Origin: Pseudomonas rhizophila
Lineage (GTDB): Bacteria > Pseudomonadota > Gammaproteobacteria > Pseudomonadales > Pseudomonadaceae
Direction: 5' to 3'
Assembly (NCBI RefSeq): GCF_003033885.1
Contig: NZ_CP024081.1
Span: 1,705,980-1,769,979, forward strand
Length of the DNA stretch: 64,000 nt
The notes under the pieces were generated by a model. The model was not told the DNA's origin. It saw only the letters and a list, made by a program, of their open reading frames with translations, and did not search any database. Positions 19,601 through 27,183 of this stretch are shown here, one piece after another (the stretch's first letter is position 1; each line of letters begins with the position of its first letter). Made by a program: the position numbers and the translations under genes.

Positions 19601-20310
19601 GGAACGATCGGCAAAATGCGCACCCCGGGATAGTGGCGCGGGTCGATGCTCAGGTCGTCGGGCGACAGATACACCACCACGATGGTGTCGCAGCCGGCCT
19701 CGATCAGTGGCCGGATCGGGGTGTTATCAATCTGTTTATGCGGCAAGCCCCAGTAAAAGCCGCCATCGGTATAAATGCCGTCGTCAATGGCGACCTCATC
19801 GAAGATCAGGGGCAGGGCCGCCGTACCGAGCAGCATGTCCGCTGCAGTGTGGGTGTCGCGTACCGAGAGGTAATCGACCCGGTTGGCGGCAGTGTTGTGC
19901 AGCGCCACGCTCAGCGGCAGCGCCGAAGAAGCCAACCTGCCTGCGTCCAGGCCTTCGGCGATCATGCTCTTGAGGCCATCTTGCTTGAAAAAGCCTTTGG
20001 TACTGATCAAGTGGCTGAGCATCGGCGAGATCACGCCGCTTGTTGTCAGCAGCGCCAGTCGTGACGCCAGCCCTGGCACGTCCTGTACGGAAAGCATGTT
20101 GCGGCTTTCGATGTTCAGCCACATGGATTTGGCCTGATCGAGTTTGTCTTGAGCGAACATCGCGCCGTTGAGACCACCTACCGAGGTGCCAGAGATGGCG
20201 CTCAGTTGGCTGTCCAAGCCCAGGTCGCGCATAGCCTGCCAGACGCCGATCTGATAGGCCCCCTTGCCGCCGCCGCCAGATAGGGTAAGACCGAGTTTCC
20301 TGAATTTCAT
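16606..20310 (-). CDS. Patatin-like phospholipase fused to dynamin-like GTPase, first gene of the operon
   Basis: A protein of 1234 residues from the ATG at 20310, which has GGAG at proper spacing; an ATG 12 bp upstream has none. Residues 1 to about 280 are a patatin phospholipase: the oxyanion loop GGGGKG at 12-17, nucleophile Ser43 in GTSVG, and the catalytic Asp in DGG near 185. After a helical linker comes a dynamin-like GTPase with P-loop GKFSAGKS near 720 and DTPGLG near 821. The G4 motif is not canonical. At about 1087-1127 a Gly/Ala-rich hydrophobic stretch (rich in GAAAGAAIG and GGLVGG) looks like a membrane-insertion hairpin. This joins a membrane-lipid hydrolase to a membrane-binding GTPase, suggesting phospholipid attack on triggering. 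Confidence 0.9.
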   Translation of the reverse strand: MKFRKLGLTLSGGGGKGAYQIGVWQAMRDLGLDSQLSAISGTSVGGLNGAMFAQDKLDQAKSMWLNIESRNMLSVQDVPGLASRLALLTTSGVISPMLSHLISTKGFFKQDGLKSMIAEGLDAGRLASSALPLSVALHNTAANRVDYLSVRDTHTAADMLLGTAALPLIFDEVAIDDGIYTDGGFYWGLPHKQIDNTPIRPLIEAGCDTIVVVYLSPDDLSIDPRHYPGVRILPIVPANSLGGVTATLDFSNEGAARRMEQGYADGLQIFRHLQLFLDNEAQYEALWERARLAAEQERKLSDNLYDVDRKHSKAVDDIHDFDRQVRNDDFSQKLDLADDDMPLALEHLALDNTALLADIERQQLETAVDSFLAQNSNNRRAVEISVLDALATLSPVSGRATYLREQGLLSRFMGAITGKNQQIAAENVRDVAQAQFAALRLIAAVQEKGAITLEFACTLQNRLNGALAEIQRLGDRHNQDLRRVYRSLAGVYCKLRDRLSIHENRLDALERTSRLHDWLLHPNRRHLDGKALSELPAALRLSCLANDFFRLTDGQWTVHELNSLKEMCLLVGLDHAHPVQIGEFCTQLSEQPACLQALTLQLAALPQANLFNPTALWLLDLRGGTAPTDTDSVTARWGYGAATALPAWDFLAELLYHLQCAGFSVVRSSDLSQYKEHWLGQLQVLDDLLGENILPKSFAGEINALRQQITGFHLKVPLIGKFSAGKSTLLNCWLGEDIQKDDLGACTSLATEFHYAEPGAEKLVIHWLEDAGTGQVRREEKPLTAYAALLDDPRTTARPPLFVELHLCRTALARHPDLVLVDTPGLGSSNGQHERALEQYIGEAVSCILCVTRISQVGIDELAFIDRQRSLGQTFSLLVCQEALNSRQQREPLRRSLAEQAGLDSSQPTRGCSAREGDLSGFEDLLAGLETQKAILFQERFAAQIKALLVQAERLIRQQLAMDTSAEQLLEQQKILDKGMARLEENHANEQDSLLRDCRAAISHQVLATVNSYLRSRRQAYKQMLLAGQGIGPLLTADARNACQLAIEQNLTPRLMDACQRLGSHIEFSAFEGPQLSGDGPAGIEADYGLGASAAGAAAGAAIGTIVPVVGTLIGGLVGGAIGLFASRSNKESEAEGKANEAIETVISQLQGLIPDALDKHARQFIGDMCDRLAAQLTTQRENLDRIEQQLVADRDRKQHIQDKAEQALNSVARLLDHSRQQQSRPAEACANVA

Positions 20311-20770
20311 GCTCTGCTCCATGAGGGGGGCGGCGTCTCTAAGAGGGCTCGTCCGAGTCTTCCAAATGAGGGATAGCGAGGGAGGGGCGGTACGATTTTT
20401 CGGAAGGTCAGGGAATCGTCGCTGCCCGATAACTCACTGCAGACGGCCTCTTTTGTCGGGCGCGGGGGGAGGGGCATTCCAAGTTCCTTTTGACTGAAGC
20501 AATTTCCATGGTGGCGTTCTGCCCTTGAAGGCCGGTATGCTGACTTTGTGTGAAAGATTTTGCAATTGGTCAGACGCGCCGTCTGACTTCATGGGCTATG
20601 CAGTTCAGGTCGACGCATAGTGGCTAGCCGGCTCTCCCACAGAATAAAACCCGCCGCTTACTTAAGTGCGGCACTGGTTAGCCGATAGCCTCTCCATGCT
20701 TACGCACGGGTTATAAGCAAATGGGCCACAATGCTGGCCATTCGAGAAACGAAGGACAGGGACTGCTCGT
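20311..20770. other. Divergent intergenic region between the dynamin operon and the GTPase cassette
   Basis: The 460 bp contain no convincing gene. The region must hold the promoters of both divergent operons. It contains a perfect 19-bp palindrome at 20569-20587, an imperfect palindrome around 20653-20672 with CTTAAG at its centre, and GGCCA/TGGCC flanking six bases just before the GTPase gene. No strong consensus promoter stands out. Confidence 0.6.
20569..20587. promoter_or_regulatory. Perfect palindrome GTCAGACG-CGC-CGTCTGAC, candidate operator
   Basis: Two perfect 8-base arms separated by three bases lie midway between the divergently transcribed patatin-dynamin operon (start 20310) and GTPase cassette (start 20771). 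The size and position suit a dimeric repressor controlling both. No dedicated regulator gene is adjacent; the WYL protein at 7972 is one candidate. Confidence 0.5.
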
Positions 20771-21439
20771 ATGGGTTGGGAGAGACTAATCGTTGCCGGA
20801 GCCGCAGCTGTGGTCGCGGCTGGCGTCGCTTACTGGAAACGTGAAGAAATCAAAGATGGCTGGGACAGCATGATCATCAGCCTCAAAGGTAAGCGCGTGG
20901 CGATATTGGGAGAGCGCAATGTCGGCAAGACAGCTCTATTGAAGTTCCTTGCCAGTGGTGAGGTCTCCGACGAGTACATGCAAACCACGCTGACCGAGAA
21001 AGTCCAAGGAACACGGTTTGCAATGGGTGACCTGAAGCTGGACCTCAAGGAAACCCGCGACGTTCCCGGTGCGCCTGATGCAATCGAGGACTGGAAAACA
21101 CTGCACAATGAAGCGGACATCGTCCTTTATCTGGTCAATGCTCAAGAGGTCAATCAACAACGTATCAAGCGCGATCTCGAAAAGATTGAAAGCTGGAGGA
21201 AGGCTCCGGCGCCATCGCCCAAGCTGGTCGTGATCGTCACGCATATGGACCTCGACCCTACGTACGTCGCCACACCCGTGTCCGGTCAGGGGCATTTCCG
21301 TGATCGTTTCGTCAAACTCCACCTTGATGCAGGCCTGTCGAAACTAAGTCAACGGCCGCCGATCATTCTCGGCAGTCTGGTGAGTCGAGATCAGGCGGCG
21401 AGATTGGTCGCGACGTTGATCAATACGGTAACAGCATGA
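20771..21439 (+). CDS. Membrane-anchored small GTPase
   Basis: A 222-residue protein with an N-terminal hydrophobic anchor (about residues 5-22, Ala/Val-rich) and then a Ras-like GTPase fold: G1 GERNVGKT near 46-53, a candidate G3 region around RDVPGAPD near 97, and G4 THMD near 158. It is likely attached to the inner membrane with the GTPase in the cytoplasm. It heads a four-gene run joined by overlaps: its TGA overlaps the ATG of the next gene (ATGA at 21436). It lies divergent to the dynamin operon, so the two GTPase groups may work together or share control; this is inference. Confidence 0.8.
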   Translation: MGWERLIVAGAAAVVAAGVAYWKREEIKDGWDSMIISLKGKRVAILGERNVGKTALLKFLASGEVSDEYMQTTLTEKVQGTRFAMGDLKLDLKETRDVPGAPDAIEDWKTLHNEADIVLYLVNAQEVNQQRIKRDLEKIESWRKAPAPSPKLVVIVTHMDLDPTYVATPVSGQGHFRDRFVKLHLDAGLSKLSQRPPIILGSLVSRDQAARLVATLINTVTA

Positions 21440-21951
21440 TGCATGCCAAGGTTTTCCAAGCTCAAGCACTGGACAACAGGTCCTCGGACTATTTGCGTCT
21501 GGCGGAGTGTGGAGCGGAACTTAGCAGCCCGGTCCGAGAGCAAACGTATTCCGCACTGACCAGCATCAGCGTGCGAGGTACTGTTCTGTTTGCACAAGAT
21601 GGCGTGAAGCTGTTCGTCAAAGGCAACGCAGCCGTTTTGCAAGTTGTCGCGGAGGAGCGGGACCGCGCGGGCCGGCTGGCGCCAGTGGTTTGCTGGATCG
21701 AGCATAATACCGGGCAGGGGCCAGGAGCGACTGGTGTCGATGCGGTGTGGGCGTCGCTCGAGCAATTCGCTACCTCCATCGGGCGCAGCTTTTCAGAGCC
21801 TAAACGCTTGGCTGCACGGGAGGCGCTTGAGCAATTCGAAAAAAAGCAGCCGAGCCAGAGCTTCATAGCCCTGGCGATAACACTTTTACAGCGCGAGTGG
21901 GCAGCGTGGCTCAGACGCGCACTGGCGGCGCTGAAAACTTTCGGCAAATGA
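21436..21951 (+). CDS. Hypothetical protein in GTPase cassette
   Basis: A 171-residue soluble protein starting in an ATGA overlap with the GTPase gene. The N-terminal half looks beta-rich (TSISVRGTVLFAQDGVKLFV) and the C-terminal half helical, ending in a Trp/Leu-rich amphipathic helix. I recognise no family. The strict overlap with both neighbours indicates coupled synthesis, so it probably works in a complex with the GTPase. Confidence 0.6.
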   Translation: MMHAKVFQAQALDNRSSDYLRLAECGAELSSPVREQTYSALTSISVRGTVLFAQDGVKLFVKGNAAVLQVVAEERDRAGRLAPVVCWIEHNTGQGPGATGVDAVWASLEQFATSIGRSFSEPKRLAAREALEQFEKKQPSQSFIALAITLLQREWAAWLRRALAALKTFGK

Positions 21952-22790
21952 ACGAACAGGGTACGCGCATCGCGCGAAAGGGGAGCAATGTGGCAACAGG
22001 CAAGATTCCGCTGGACCATGGCGCACGCAGAGTGATGCTCGTGTTGGATGAGAACACGATCAATGAGTGTCTCTATGATCTCGAGCCCGAAGCCAAGGGG
22101 TTTCTATTTGATCCCCAGTCCCACATCCTGCAGTACCCGCTTACGGTCGATGAGCCAGATAGCCAGGCGCTGCAGAATATTATCGATGCTGACCTGCTTC
22201 GACCGGGCGCGGTGCTCTTACAGAGCCCGTATGACCGTAACGCCTATGTGGACCTGAGCCAGGCCACGGATCAGTTCGCGATTGAGAAGCTTCGGCATTT
22301 TTCGCGGCTCTGCCAATACCTGGGAGCTCGGGACGTAACCGTTGAGCAGGTCGAAGTCAGCAAGGACTCCTCGTCCCAAGTGTACGAGTTGCACGGCAAA
22401 GCTCCTGTTGCCAAGCTCGATGTCAAAGTCGAAAACAAAGTGGGCAATTCACTGGCCAGAAAGTTTTCCATCAATGCCTCGTTTCGCGGAGGCAAACCCA
22501 ACACCGAGGCAGCTGAAAAATACCTGCGTGGCAAACAGCTGTGGGGCGATGTGGTAATGCGTAGCCTGGTCGAGCAGTGCGCTGATGAAGACAACCAGAT
22601 CCTTGAACAGAAGGTGGTGATCAGCCTGTCGAGTGAATCGAAGCGTTCCCTGGGCGTAGTGGCCAAGCTTAACCTGCCAGCCAAGGGGCTAGGGCTAACG
22701 GCAAATTACCTGGACAGTGCTCATTCGATCGAAGAGTACCTTCTGACCTTGACGGTAAAATTTGACAGCCCTGAAACCGATAGTTTGTAG
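21948..22790 (+). CDS. Hypothetical protein in GTPase cassette
   Basis: A 280-residue protein. The start at 21948 is chosen for its ATGA overlap with the previous stop; the frame is open further upstream but would overlap more. The central part is mixed alpha/beta, and the C-terminal 120 residues contain a long polar segment (VENKVGNSLARKFSIN) that looks beta-rich. There are no membrane segments and no catalytic motif I recognise. It is the third gene of the cassette. Confidence 0.65.
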   Translation: MNEQGTRIARKGSNVATGKIPLDHGARRVMLVLDENTINECLYDLEPEAKGFLFDPQSHILQYPLTVDEPDSQALQNIIDADLLRPGAVLLQSPYDRNAYVDLSQATDQFAIEKLRHFSRLCQYLGARDVTVEQVEVSKDSSSQVYELHGKAPVAKLDVKVENKVGNSLARKFSINASFRGGKPNTEAAEKYLRGKQLWGDVVMRSLVEQCADEDNQILEQKVVISLSSESKRSLGVVAKLNLPAKGLGLTANYLDSAHSIEEYLLTLTVKFDSPETDSL

Positions 22791-22866
22791 CGGTGCGTCG
22801 CATGATTACCATCGCCTAACCTGGACTATCATATTTGATACCGGGTGGGCGGGCTTGGATTCCGCG

Positions 22867-23403
22867 ATGTTTGAATTCTCGCTTCTCATCGGCCTCCCCA
22901 AACCCAGCAGCATCGATACTTCATCGCTTACCCCTGAAGATGCAGCGGTTAAATTGCGGCAGGCTGCCACTCTCCGGCTTAACGGAGCCCAGAGTATTCT
23001 GCTTCATTTTCCGCAAGACGTTGAGCTGGCAGTAGAGCTGTTGGATGACGCCGCCGTGTTGTACGACAAGGCATTCCGGAATTTAACTGGCATTCCGGCT
23101 CAAAGCGTTCATCAGCAGATCCATGAGTATGTCTCTGTCCCGTCCGCTGAAGGGGCTCCCGCGATCCAAACACCGTGGGGTAATGAGTTCGCTCCGGTAA
23201 TAAAGGAGGGTGTTCGTTGCGCAGAGACTTGGCTCGAGGGTTCATCATTACCGTTATGGTGGGCGCTGTCTCAGAACCGAAAGCGTCATCGTCCAGGGGA
23301 CTATCAGGAAGCATTTGAAGCAGGCTTTCTGCTGCGGTTGCAGCAGACGCTGATCATGCGGCGCGAAGCCCCCACTTCCCAATCAACCCGCTTTGATGCC
23401 TGA
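22867..23403 (+). CDS. Hypothetical helical protein, last gene of the GTPase cassette
   Basis: A 178-residue, mostly helical protein. The ATG at 22867 (MFEFSLLIG) is preferred. An in-frame TTG at 22762 inside the previous gene would give a 213-residue form, and neither start has a strong ribosome site. Two Leu/Ala-rich helices (AVKLRQAATLRL and DVELAVELLDDAAVLYDKAF) suggest a bundle. No family is recognised. It ends the cassette and is followed by a kilobase without genes. Confidence 0.55.
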   Translation: MFEFSLLIGLPKPSSIDTSSLTPEDAAVKLRQAATLRLNGAQSILLHFPQDVELAVELLDDAAVLYDKAFRNLTGIPAQSVHQQIHEYVSVPSAEGAPAIQTPWGNEFAPVIKEGVRCAETWLEGSSLPLWWALSQNRKRHRPGDYQEAFEAGFLLRLQQTLIMRREAPTSQSTRFDA

Positions 23404-23641
23404 GTCTTCGATTGAAGTTTGAGACTTTGCTTTTCCCGCCAAACCCTCCGATCAAGCGATCTTTGATCGTGCCGATCGGAGGGTTCATTCGCTTTTTCTC
23501 GAAGCCGCCGCGTTCCACCCTCCTATTTTCACATTTAATTAACGCCACGATTATTTTTACCCGTCAGTAACTCCCCCGCGATTTCTATCGAGCGCAGCGC
23601 CATTCAGTGTGTGTGCGGATCTTTCGGGGGCATGGATGTAA

Positions 23642-23725
23642 GTGTGGCGACAGCGGCGACAGCGGCGACAGCCCGCGTAGAACGTGACCTGGAACGTGGC
23701 GACAGAAGTGGCGACAGTCGCCACT
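23642..23725 (-). repeat. GTCGCC iteron-like array 1
   Basis: Read on the minus strand, GTCGCC occurs in two groups: two or three copies about 12 bp apart, then about 26 bp of spacer, then three copies with a 9-bp period. The same layout occurs on the plus strand at 25937-26010. On the minus strand the frame encodes a VATVATSVAT stretch, so the array may be a decayed copy of the small gene at 25866 rather than protein-binding iterons. Confidence 0.55.
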
Positions 23726-24017
23726 TTCTGAGCGCTTTGCCCGTGACGCTTGACCGTCTTTTCGAGTGGGTATAAAAATTGGCGCACGGATCGCTGTCGT
23801 TGACAGCACCTGCCCAGGTAGCCAGAGCCTTTAAGGCTACGCCACTTGCGTGGTGGTTCTTCCCTAAGTGCGATTAGCGTCCGGCGGCTCGCACGGTCAC
23901 TCCCCAAGAGTGACGGATGCCTTCTCTACCAATCTGTCCACTGCGGCAGACGATGGACCTATCTAGCTGCACTGCAGCTGCCTCACCCTTCGGCACACAT
24001 CGCTGCGCCAGACCGCA

Positions 24018-24046
24018 CCCGTCTCTTTCTCCTGGAAAGAGACGGG
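24018..24046. repeat. 12-bp perfect hairpin
   Basis: CCCGTCTCTTTC at 24018-24029 is exactly complementary to GAAAGAGACGGG at 24035-24046, with a 5-base loop. It is the strongest stem in the palindrome-rich region. No T run follows, so it is not a typical terminator. Confidence 0.75.
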
Positions 24047-24472
24047 CGCTCGTACCAGTGCTGCAAGCCACGTAGTACAAGGCATTGCCGCAACTCTCCT
24101 CGTGACAATCGACCCGACAAATCCGATTCGTCGCCATCCGCAATGACACTGGCACCGGTGCCGCAGCCAATGGAAAGGCTGCACCTGACTGACAGTCAGG
24201 CATGCCCCAGGTGTCCATGTCGTTGCCTTCTCCTACTCAGGATCTCCAGGTGCCGAACTCGTCAGTCGGCACAGCCTCCACCCGCCCGCATGTTCGGATG
24301 CGTCTAGGGAGGCCAGATTCAAGGGTTCATGCCCTTGCTCCCGGTCGTAAGGAGCCGTTCGTTCCGCGTCAGTGAACACCTCACAGGCCGCAGGGGCCTT
24401 GATCCCTGATAACACTCAGCAGCCTTGGCGGGACGACGTGAGGACAACTAGCAATGAACGAGGAGAGGGCCC

Positions 24473-25873
24473 ATGCAGCAGTTAGATCCGAAGCTTGAAC
24501 TACCACGACCACCTCGACCGTTGATTGAGTCGAATCCCGTGGCCCAGCCTTATCCGGTGCAGGCGCTGGGTGGGATTCTTGGACCTGCGGTGGAGCGCAT
24601 GGCCGAGGTCATCGGCGTACCCCAGGCATTGGCTGCACAATCGGTGTTGGCTGCCTCGGCGCTGGCTACCCAAGGTCATGCCGGCTTACAGCTCGACGGG
24701 AGAAATTATCCCCTCTCGCTGTACCTGATCACGGTGGCAGCTTCGGGGGATCGTAAAACGGCGACAGACCGATCTGCATTGCTGCCAGCACGCCAATGGG
24801 AGCGTGAGCAGTGGCAGCGCTACCGCGAACAGCTTGCCCGGTACCGCGCCGCACAGCGCCAGATGCAGCGTATCAACCCTGCCGATCCCGACTTCGCGAA
24901 CGGTGTACCGCTCGAAGCGGAGCCCTCTGCACCGAGGCTGATTACCACGGACCCAACTATTGAAGCGCTGATCAAAGGGCTTTGCCATGACCTGCCGAGC
25001 ATGGGGTTGTTCTGCGATGAAGGGGGACAATTCCTCGGCAGCAGCACCATGAGTCGGGACAACCGTTTGAAAGCGGTTACGACCTTGTCGTCACTCTGGG
25101 ACGGAAGTCCGATAGATCGCGCGCGGTCTATGGCGGGTGAAAGCTTGCGAGCTTACGATCGACGCTTAAGCCTGCACCTGATGCTGCAACCGTATCTAGC
25201 CATGCAGTTACTCAGTGACCCATTGCTGCAGGGGCAAGGCATTCTCGGTCGCTGCCTCATCACCTGGCCCACCAGCCTGGCCGGACAACGCAGTTACCAG
25301 TCTGTCGACTTGTCCAAAGACCCCGCCCTAAAGCGATATCACCACCGTCTTTCGGCCCTGTTTCATCAGCCTTGGTCACTTTTCGCTGACGGGGCCTTGC
25401 GGCTATCACCGCTGACACTAAGTCCCTTAGCCCGCCGTCGCTGGATTGATTTGCATGATGCTATCGAAGCTCAGCTGGGGGAGTTTGGCGAGCTGGCCAG
25501 CGTACGGCCCAGCGGATCAAAGGCTGCCGATAACCTGCTGCGCGTCGCCGGCATTCTTGCAGTTGTGGAGGAGAGCAGCGTCGTGGAGGTCGACCATATC
25601 CAACGGGCCTCCGCTTTAGTCGGCTACTACCTCACCGAGATCCAGCGCCTGACTGAGCAGGAGCCAGTGTGTCGAGTAAAAGAGGAGGCAGACCGGCTGC
25701 TGCGATGGCTGCAGGTCAAAGATTGGAAGCGTTTCAGTATTCGTGAATTGAATCGCAACGGTCCCCGCTTTGCCCGCAAGAGCAGTCGTCATGCCGCCAA
25801 GCTGTTGGTCGAGTTGATTGATCATCAGTGGTTGATCACCGATGGCCACACCTTCGAGGTACGCCATGTTTAA
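24473..25873 (+). CDS. YfjI family / DUF3987 protein
   Basis: A 466-residue protein of the YfjI (DUF3987) family, found on integrated elements and related to phage and plasmid helicase/primase-type ATPases. The degenerate P-loop-like segment ASGDRKTATDR lies near residue 88, followed by CDEGGQF near 180 (Walker-B-like) and a helical C-terminal DNA-binding-like part. A GAGGAGAG ribosome site precedes the ATG. It overlaps the small downstream gene by 8 bp. The role is probably replication or maintenance of the element carrying the adjacent recombinase. Family confidence is good, exact activity unknown. Confidence 0.8.
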   Translation: MQQLDPKLELPRPPRPLIESNPVAQPYPVQALGGILGPAVERMAEVIGVPQALAAQSVLAASALATQGHAGLQLDGRNYPLSLYLITVAASGDRKTATDRSALLPARQWEREQWQRYREQLARYRAAQRQMQRINPADPDFANGVPLEAEPSAPRLITTDPTIEALIKGLCHDLPSMGLFCDEGGQFLGSSTMSRDNRLKAVTTLSSLWDGSPIDRARSMAGESLRAYDRRLSLHLMLQPYLAMQLLSDPLLQGQGILGRCLITWPTSLAGQRSYQSVDLSKDPALKRYHHRLSALFHQPWSLFADGALRLSPLTLSPLARRRWIDLHDAIEAQLGEFGELASVRPSGSKAADNLLRVAGILAVVEESSVVEVDHIQRASALVGYYLTEIQRLTEQEPVCRVKEEADRLLRWLQVKDWKRFSIRELNRNGPRFARKSSRHAAKLLVELIDHQWLITDGHTFEVRHV

Positions 25874-26219
25874 TCTTGATGAAGCGCTGCGCAACCATCT
25901 GGCTCAGCGTCAAAAGGAGCCCAAAGCGCGATTTGTCGCCGCTACTGTCGCCACTTTGTCGCCATGCTCAAAACCAGGCAGGACAAGGGTTGTCGCCGCT
26001 GTCGCCAGTGTCGCCACCACCCATAAAGCTATCGCCTCTACCACAGCCATTATTCAATGGTTGAAAGAGGAGGGTGCGCATCTTTACGTCACCGGCAACA
26101 CGCTGTGTTTTCGCCCGACTGATTGGGCGCAGATTCCCATCGTGAGCGCGCACTGGCGAGCCCTTTTGCATGATCTCGCTGCAATCGATCAGGAACAGAA
26201 AAATGGCTCGAGTTGGTAA
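25866..26219 (+). CDS. Small hypothetical protein with VATVAT motif
   Basis: A 117-residue protein. The start at 25866 (MFNLDEA) is placed by GAGGT just upstream and lies inside the end of the YfjI gene. Its N-terminal region contains Val-Ala-Thr repeats encoded by the GTCGCC array, while the C-terminal half (IIQWLKEEGAHLYVTGNTLCF) resembles a small DNA-binding or accessory domain. It overlaps the recombinase gene by 17 bp. It is an unrecognised element-borne accessory gene. Confidence 0.6.
   Translation: MFNLDEALRNHLAQRQKEPKARFVAATVATLSPCSKPGRTRVVAAVASVATTHKAIASTTAIIQWLKEEGAHLYVTGNTLCFRPTDWAQIPIVSAHWRALLHDLAAIDQEQKNGSSW
25937..26010 (+). repeat. GTCGCC iteron-like array 2
   Basis: Plus-strand copies of GTCGCC: three about 12 bp apart, then a spacer of about 28 bp, then three with a 9-bp period. 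The array lies inside the small gene at 25866 and mirrors, in opposite orientation, the array at 23642-23725 on the other side of the YfjI gene. Confidence 0.6.
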
Positions 26220-27183
26220 GCGATCTGGGCGCAATTTCGGCTTCGGTCGCCAGCTCAGCTATGCCGGACCGCAAGCCTTGAAAGATCTATTTGGCGATGG
26301 CCATTTTGCTACCGTCAAAGCCCATAGCGATCGGTGGCAGGCGTTCGTGCATTGGTGTCGATCCGATGAAGGACCGAGAGTCAACGACGCGCGCCAGATA
26401 GACCGCGAGATACTCATGCGGTACGCCGTCCACGTGCGGGAGCAGGTTGATCAGGGCAACGTCGGCATTGCCACCGCGCAGAACCGACTGTCCAGCGTGA
26501 ACCGAACGATGGCCGCGCTGCGTGGTGATCAGTTCGTCAAAATCCCCAGTCCGAGCAAGGCGCTGGGCTTGCAGCGCTCAAGCGTTCGTAGTGAGGCACC
26601 GCAAGGCCAAGACCGTGCCAAGGTCAGGCTGATTGCGCAAGCGCTGTCAGAGCGACAGCAGTCCAGGGTTAGTGCCATTGTGCTCCTTGCCCGAGAGACC
26701 GGCATGCGCCTGCGCGAAGCGATCTTGGCGGACCTGCCACGGCTGCAACGAGAGGCTCAGCGACTGGGGAAGATCAATATCCAAGACGGCACTAAGGGTG
26801 GTCGATCAGGGGCCTCGGCACCGCGCTGGATTACGGTAACGGATCAAGTTCGCGATGCCCTGGATTGGGCCAGCGCGAACACACCCAATGGCAGCCGGAA
26901 TTTGTTGGCGCCCGACGAAAGCTACAAAGACTTTATGCAGGCAGTTGTGCGACCGGCACGGGACATCCTGCATGAGCATGGATTGAAAGGTTTTCATGAG
27001 CTGCGGGCGGCTTACGCCTGTGAGCGCTATGAGCAACTAGTCGGCTTTCCTGCACCCGCTAATGGTGGTCGTGTTCATCAAGAGGATCGAGCACTCGATC
27101 AACGAGCCCGTAAGCAGATCAGCCACGAATTGGGACATAACCGCATCGATGTGGTGAGTGCCTACATCGGAGGCCGGCGATGA
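26203..27183 (+). CDS. Tyrosine recombinase/integrase
   Basis: A 326-residue site-specific recombinase. The start at 26203 (MARVGKRSGR) has AGGA eight bases upstream. An N-terminal SAM-like DNA-binding domain occupies about residues 25-125. The catalytic domain shows Arg in TGMRLREA near 179, His and Arg in FHELRAAY near 271, His in HELGHNR near 312, and the nucleophile Tyr near 323 in SAYIGG. All key residues are present. It is unrelated in sequence to the ssrA-adjacent integrase and, with the YfjI gene and the small gene that follows, looks like a separate mobile module nested in the island. Confidence 0.85.
   Translation: MARVGKRSGRNFGFGRQLSYAGPQALKDLFGDGHFATVKAHSDRWQAFVHWCRSDEGPRVNDARQIDREILMRYAVHVREQVDQGNVGIATAQNRLSSVNRTMAALRGDQFVKIPSPSKALGLQRSSVRSEAPQGQDRAKVRLIAQALSERQQSRVSAIVLLARETGMRLREAILADLPRLQREAQRLGKINIQDGTKGGRSGASAPRWITVTDQVRDALDWASANTPNGSRNLLAPDESYKDFMQAVVRPARDILHEHGLKGFHELRAAYACERYEQLVGFPAPANGGRVHQEDRALDQRARKQISHELGHNRIDVVSAYIGGRR

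Larger units (their letters stand above)
23404..24472. other. Gene-poor, palindrome-rich region upstream of the YfjI gene
   Basis: No convincing gene is present. The left part (23642-23725) holds an array of GGCGAC units. The right part (about 23890-24390) is packed with short perfect palindromes: GTCACTC/GAGTGAC (23896-23914), AGCTGCA/TGCAGCT (23965-23979), a 12-bp hairpin CCCGTCTCTTTC (24018-24046), GGCACCGGTGCC (24151-24162) and CCTGACT/AGTCAGG (24184-24200). Further stems occur near 24250, 24320 and 24340. This may be a replication or transfer origin, a structured RNA or a regulatory region. Short open frames exist but lack coding character. Confidence 0.6.

Noticed and set aside
23642..23725. 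GTCGCC array as a CRISPR
   Set aside because: Units are 6-9 bases with a 9-12-bp period and no unique spacers; no cas genes are present.
23557..23907. Minus-strand frame of 116 codons with a VATVAT stretch as a gene
   Set aside because: No ribosome site, Arg/Cys-rich low-complexity translation and a shift relative to the similar gene at 25866. Treated as a repeat array or relic instead.
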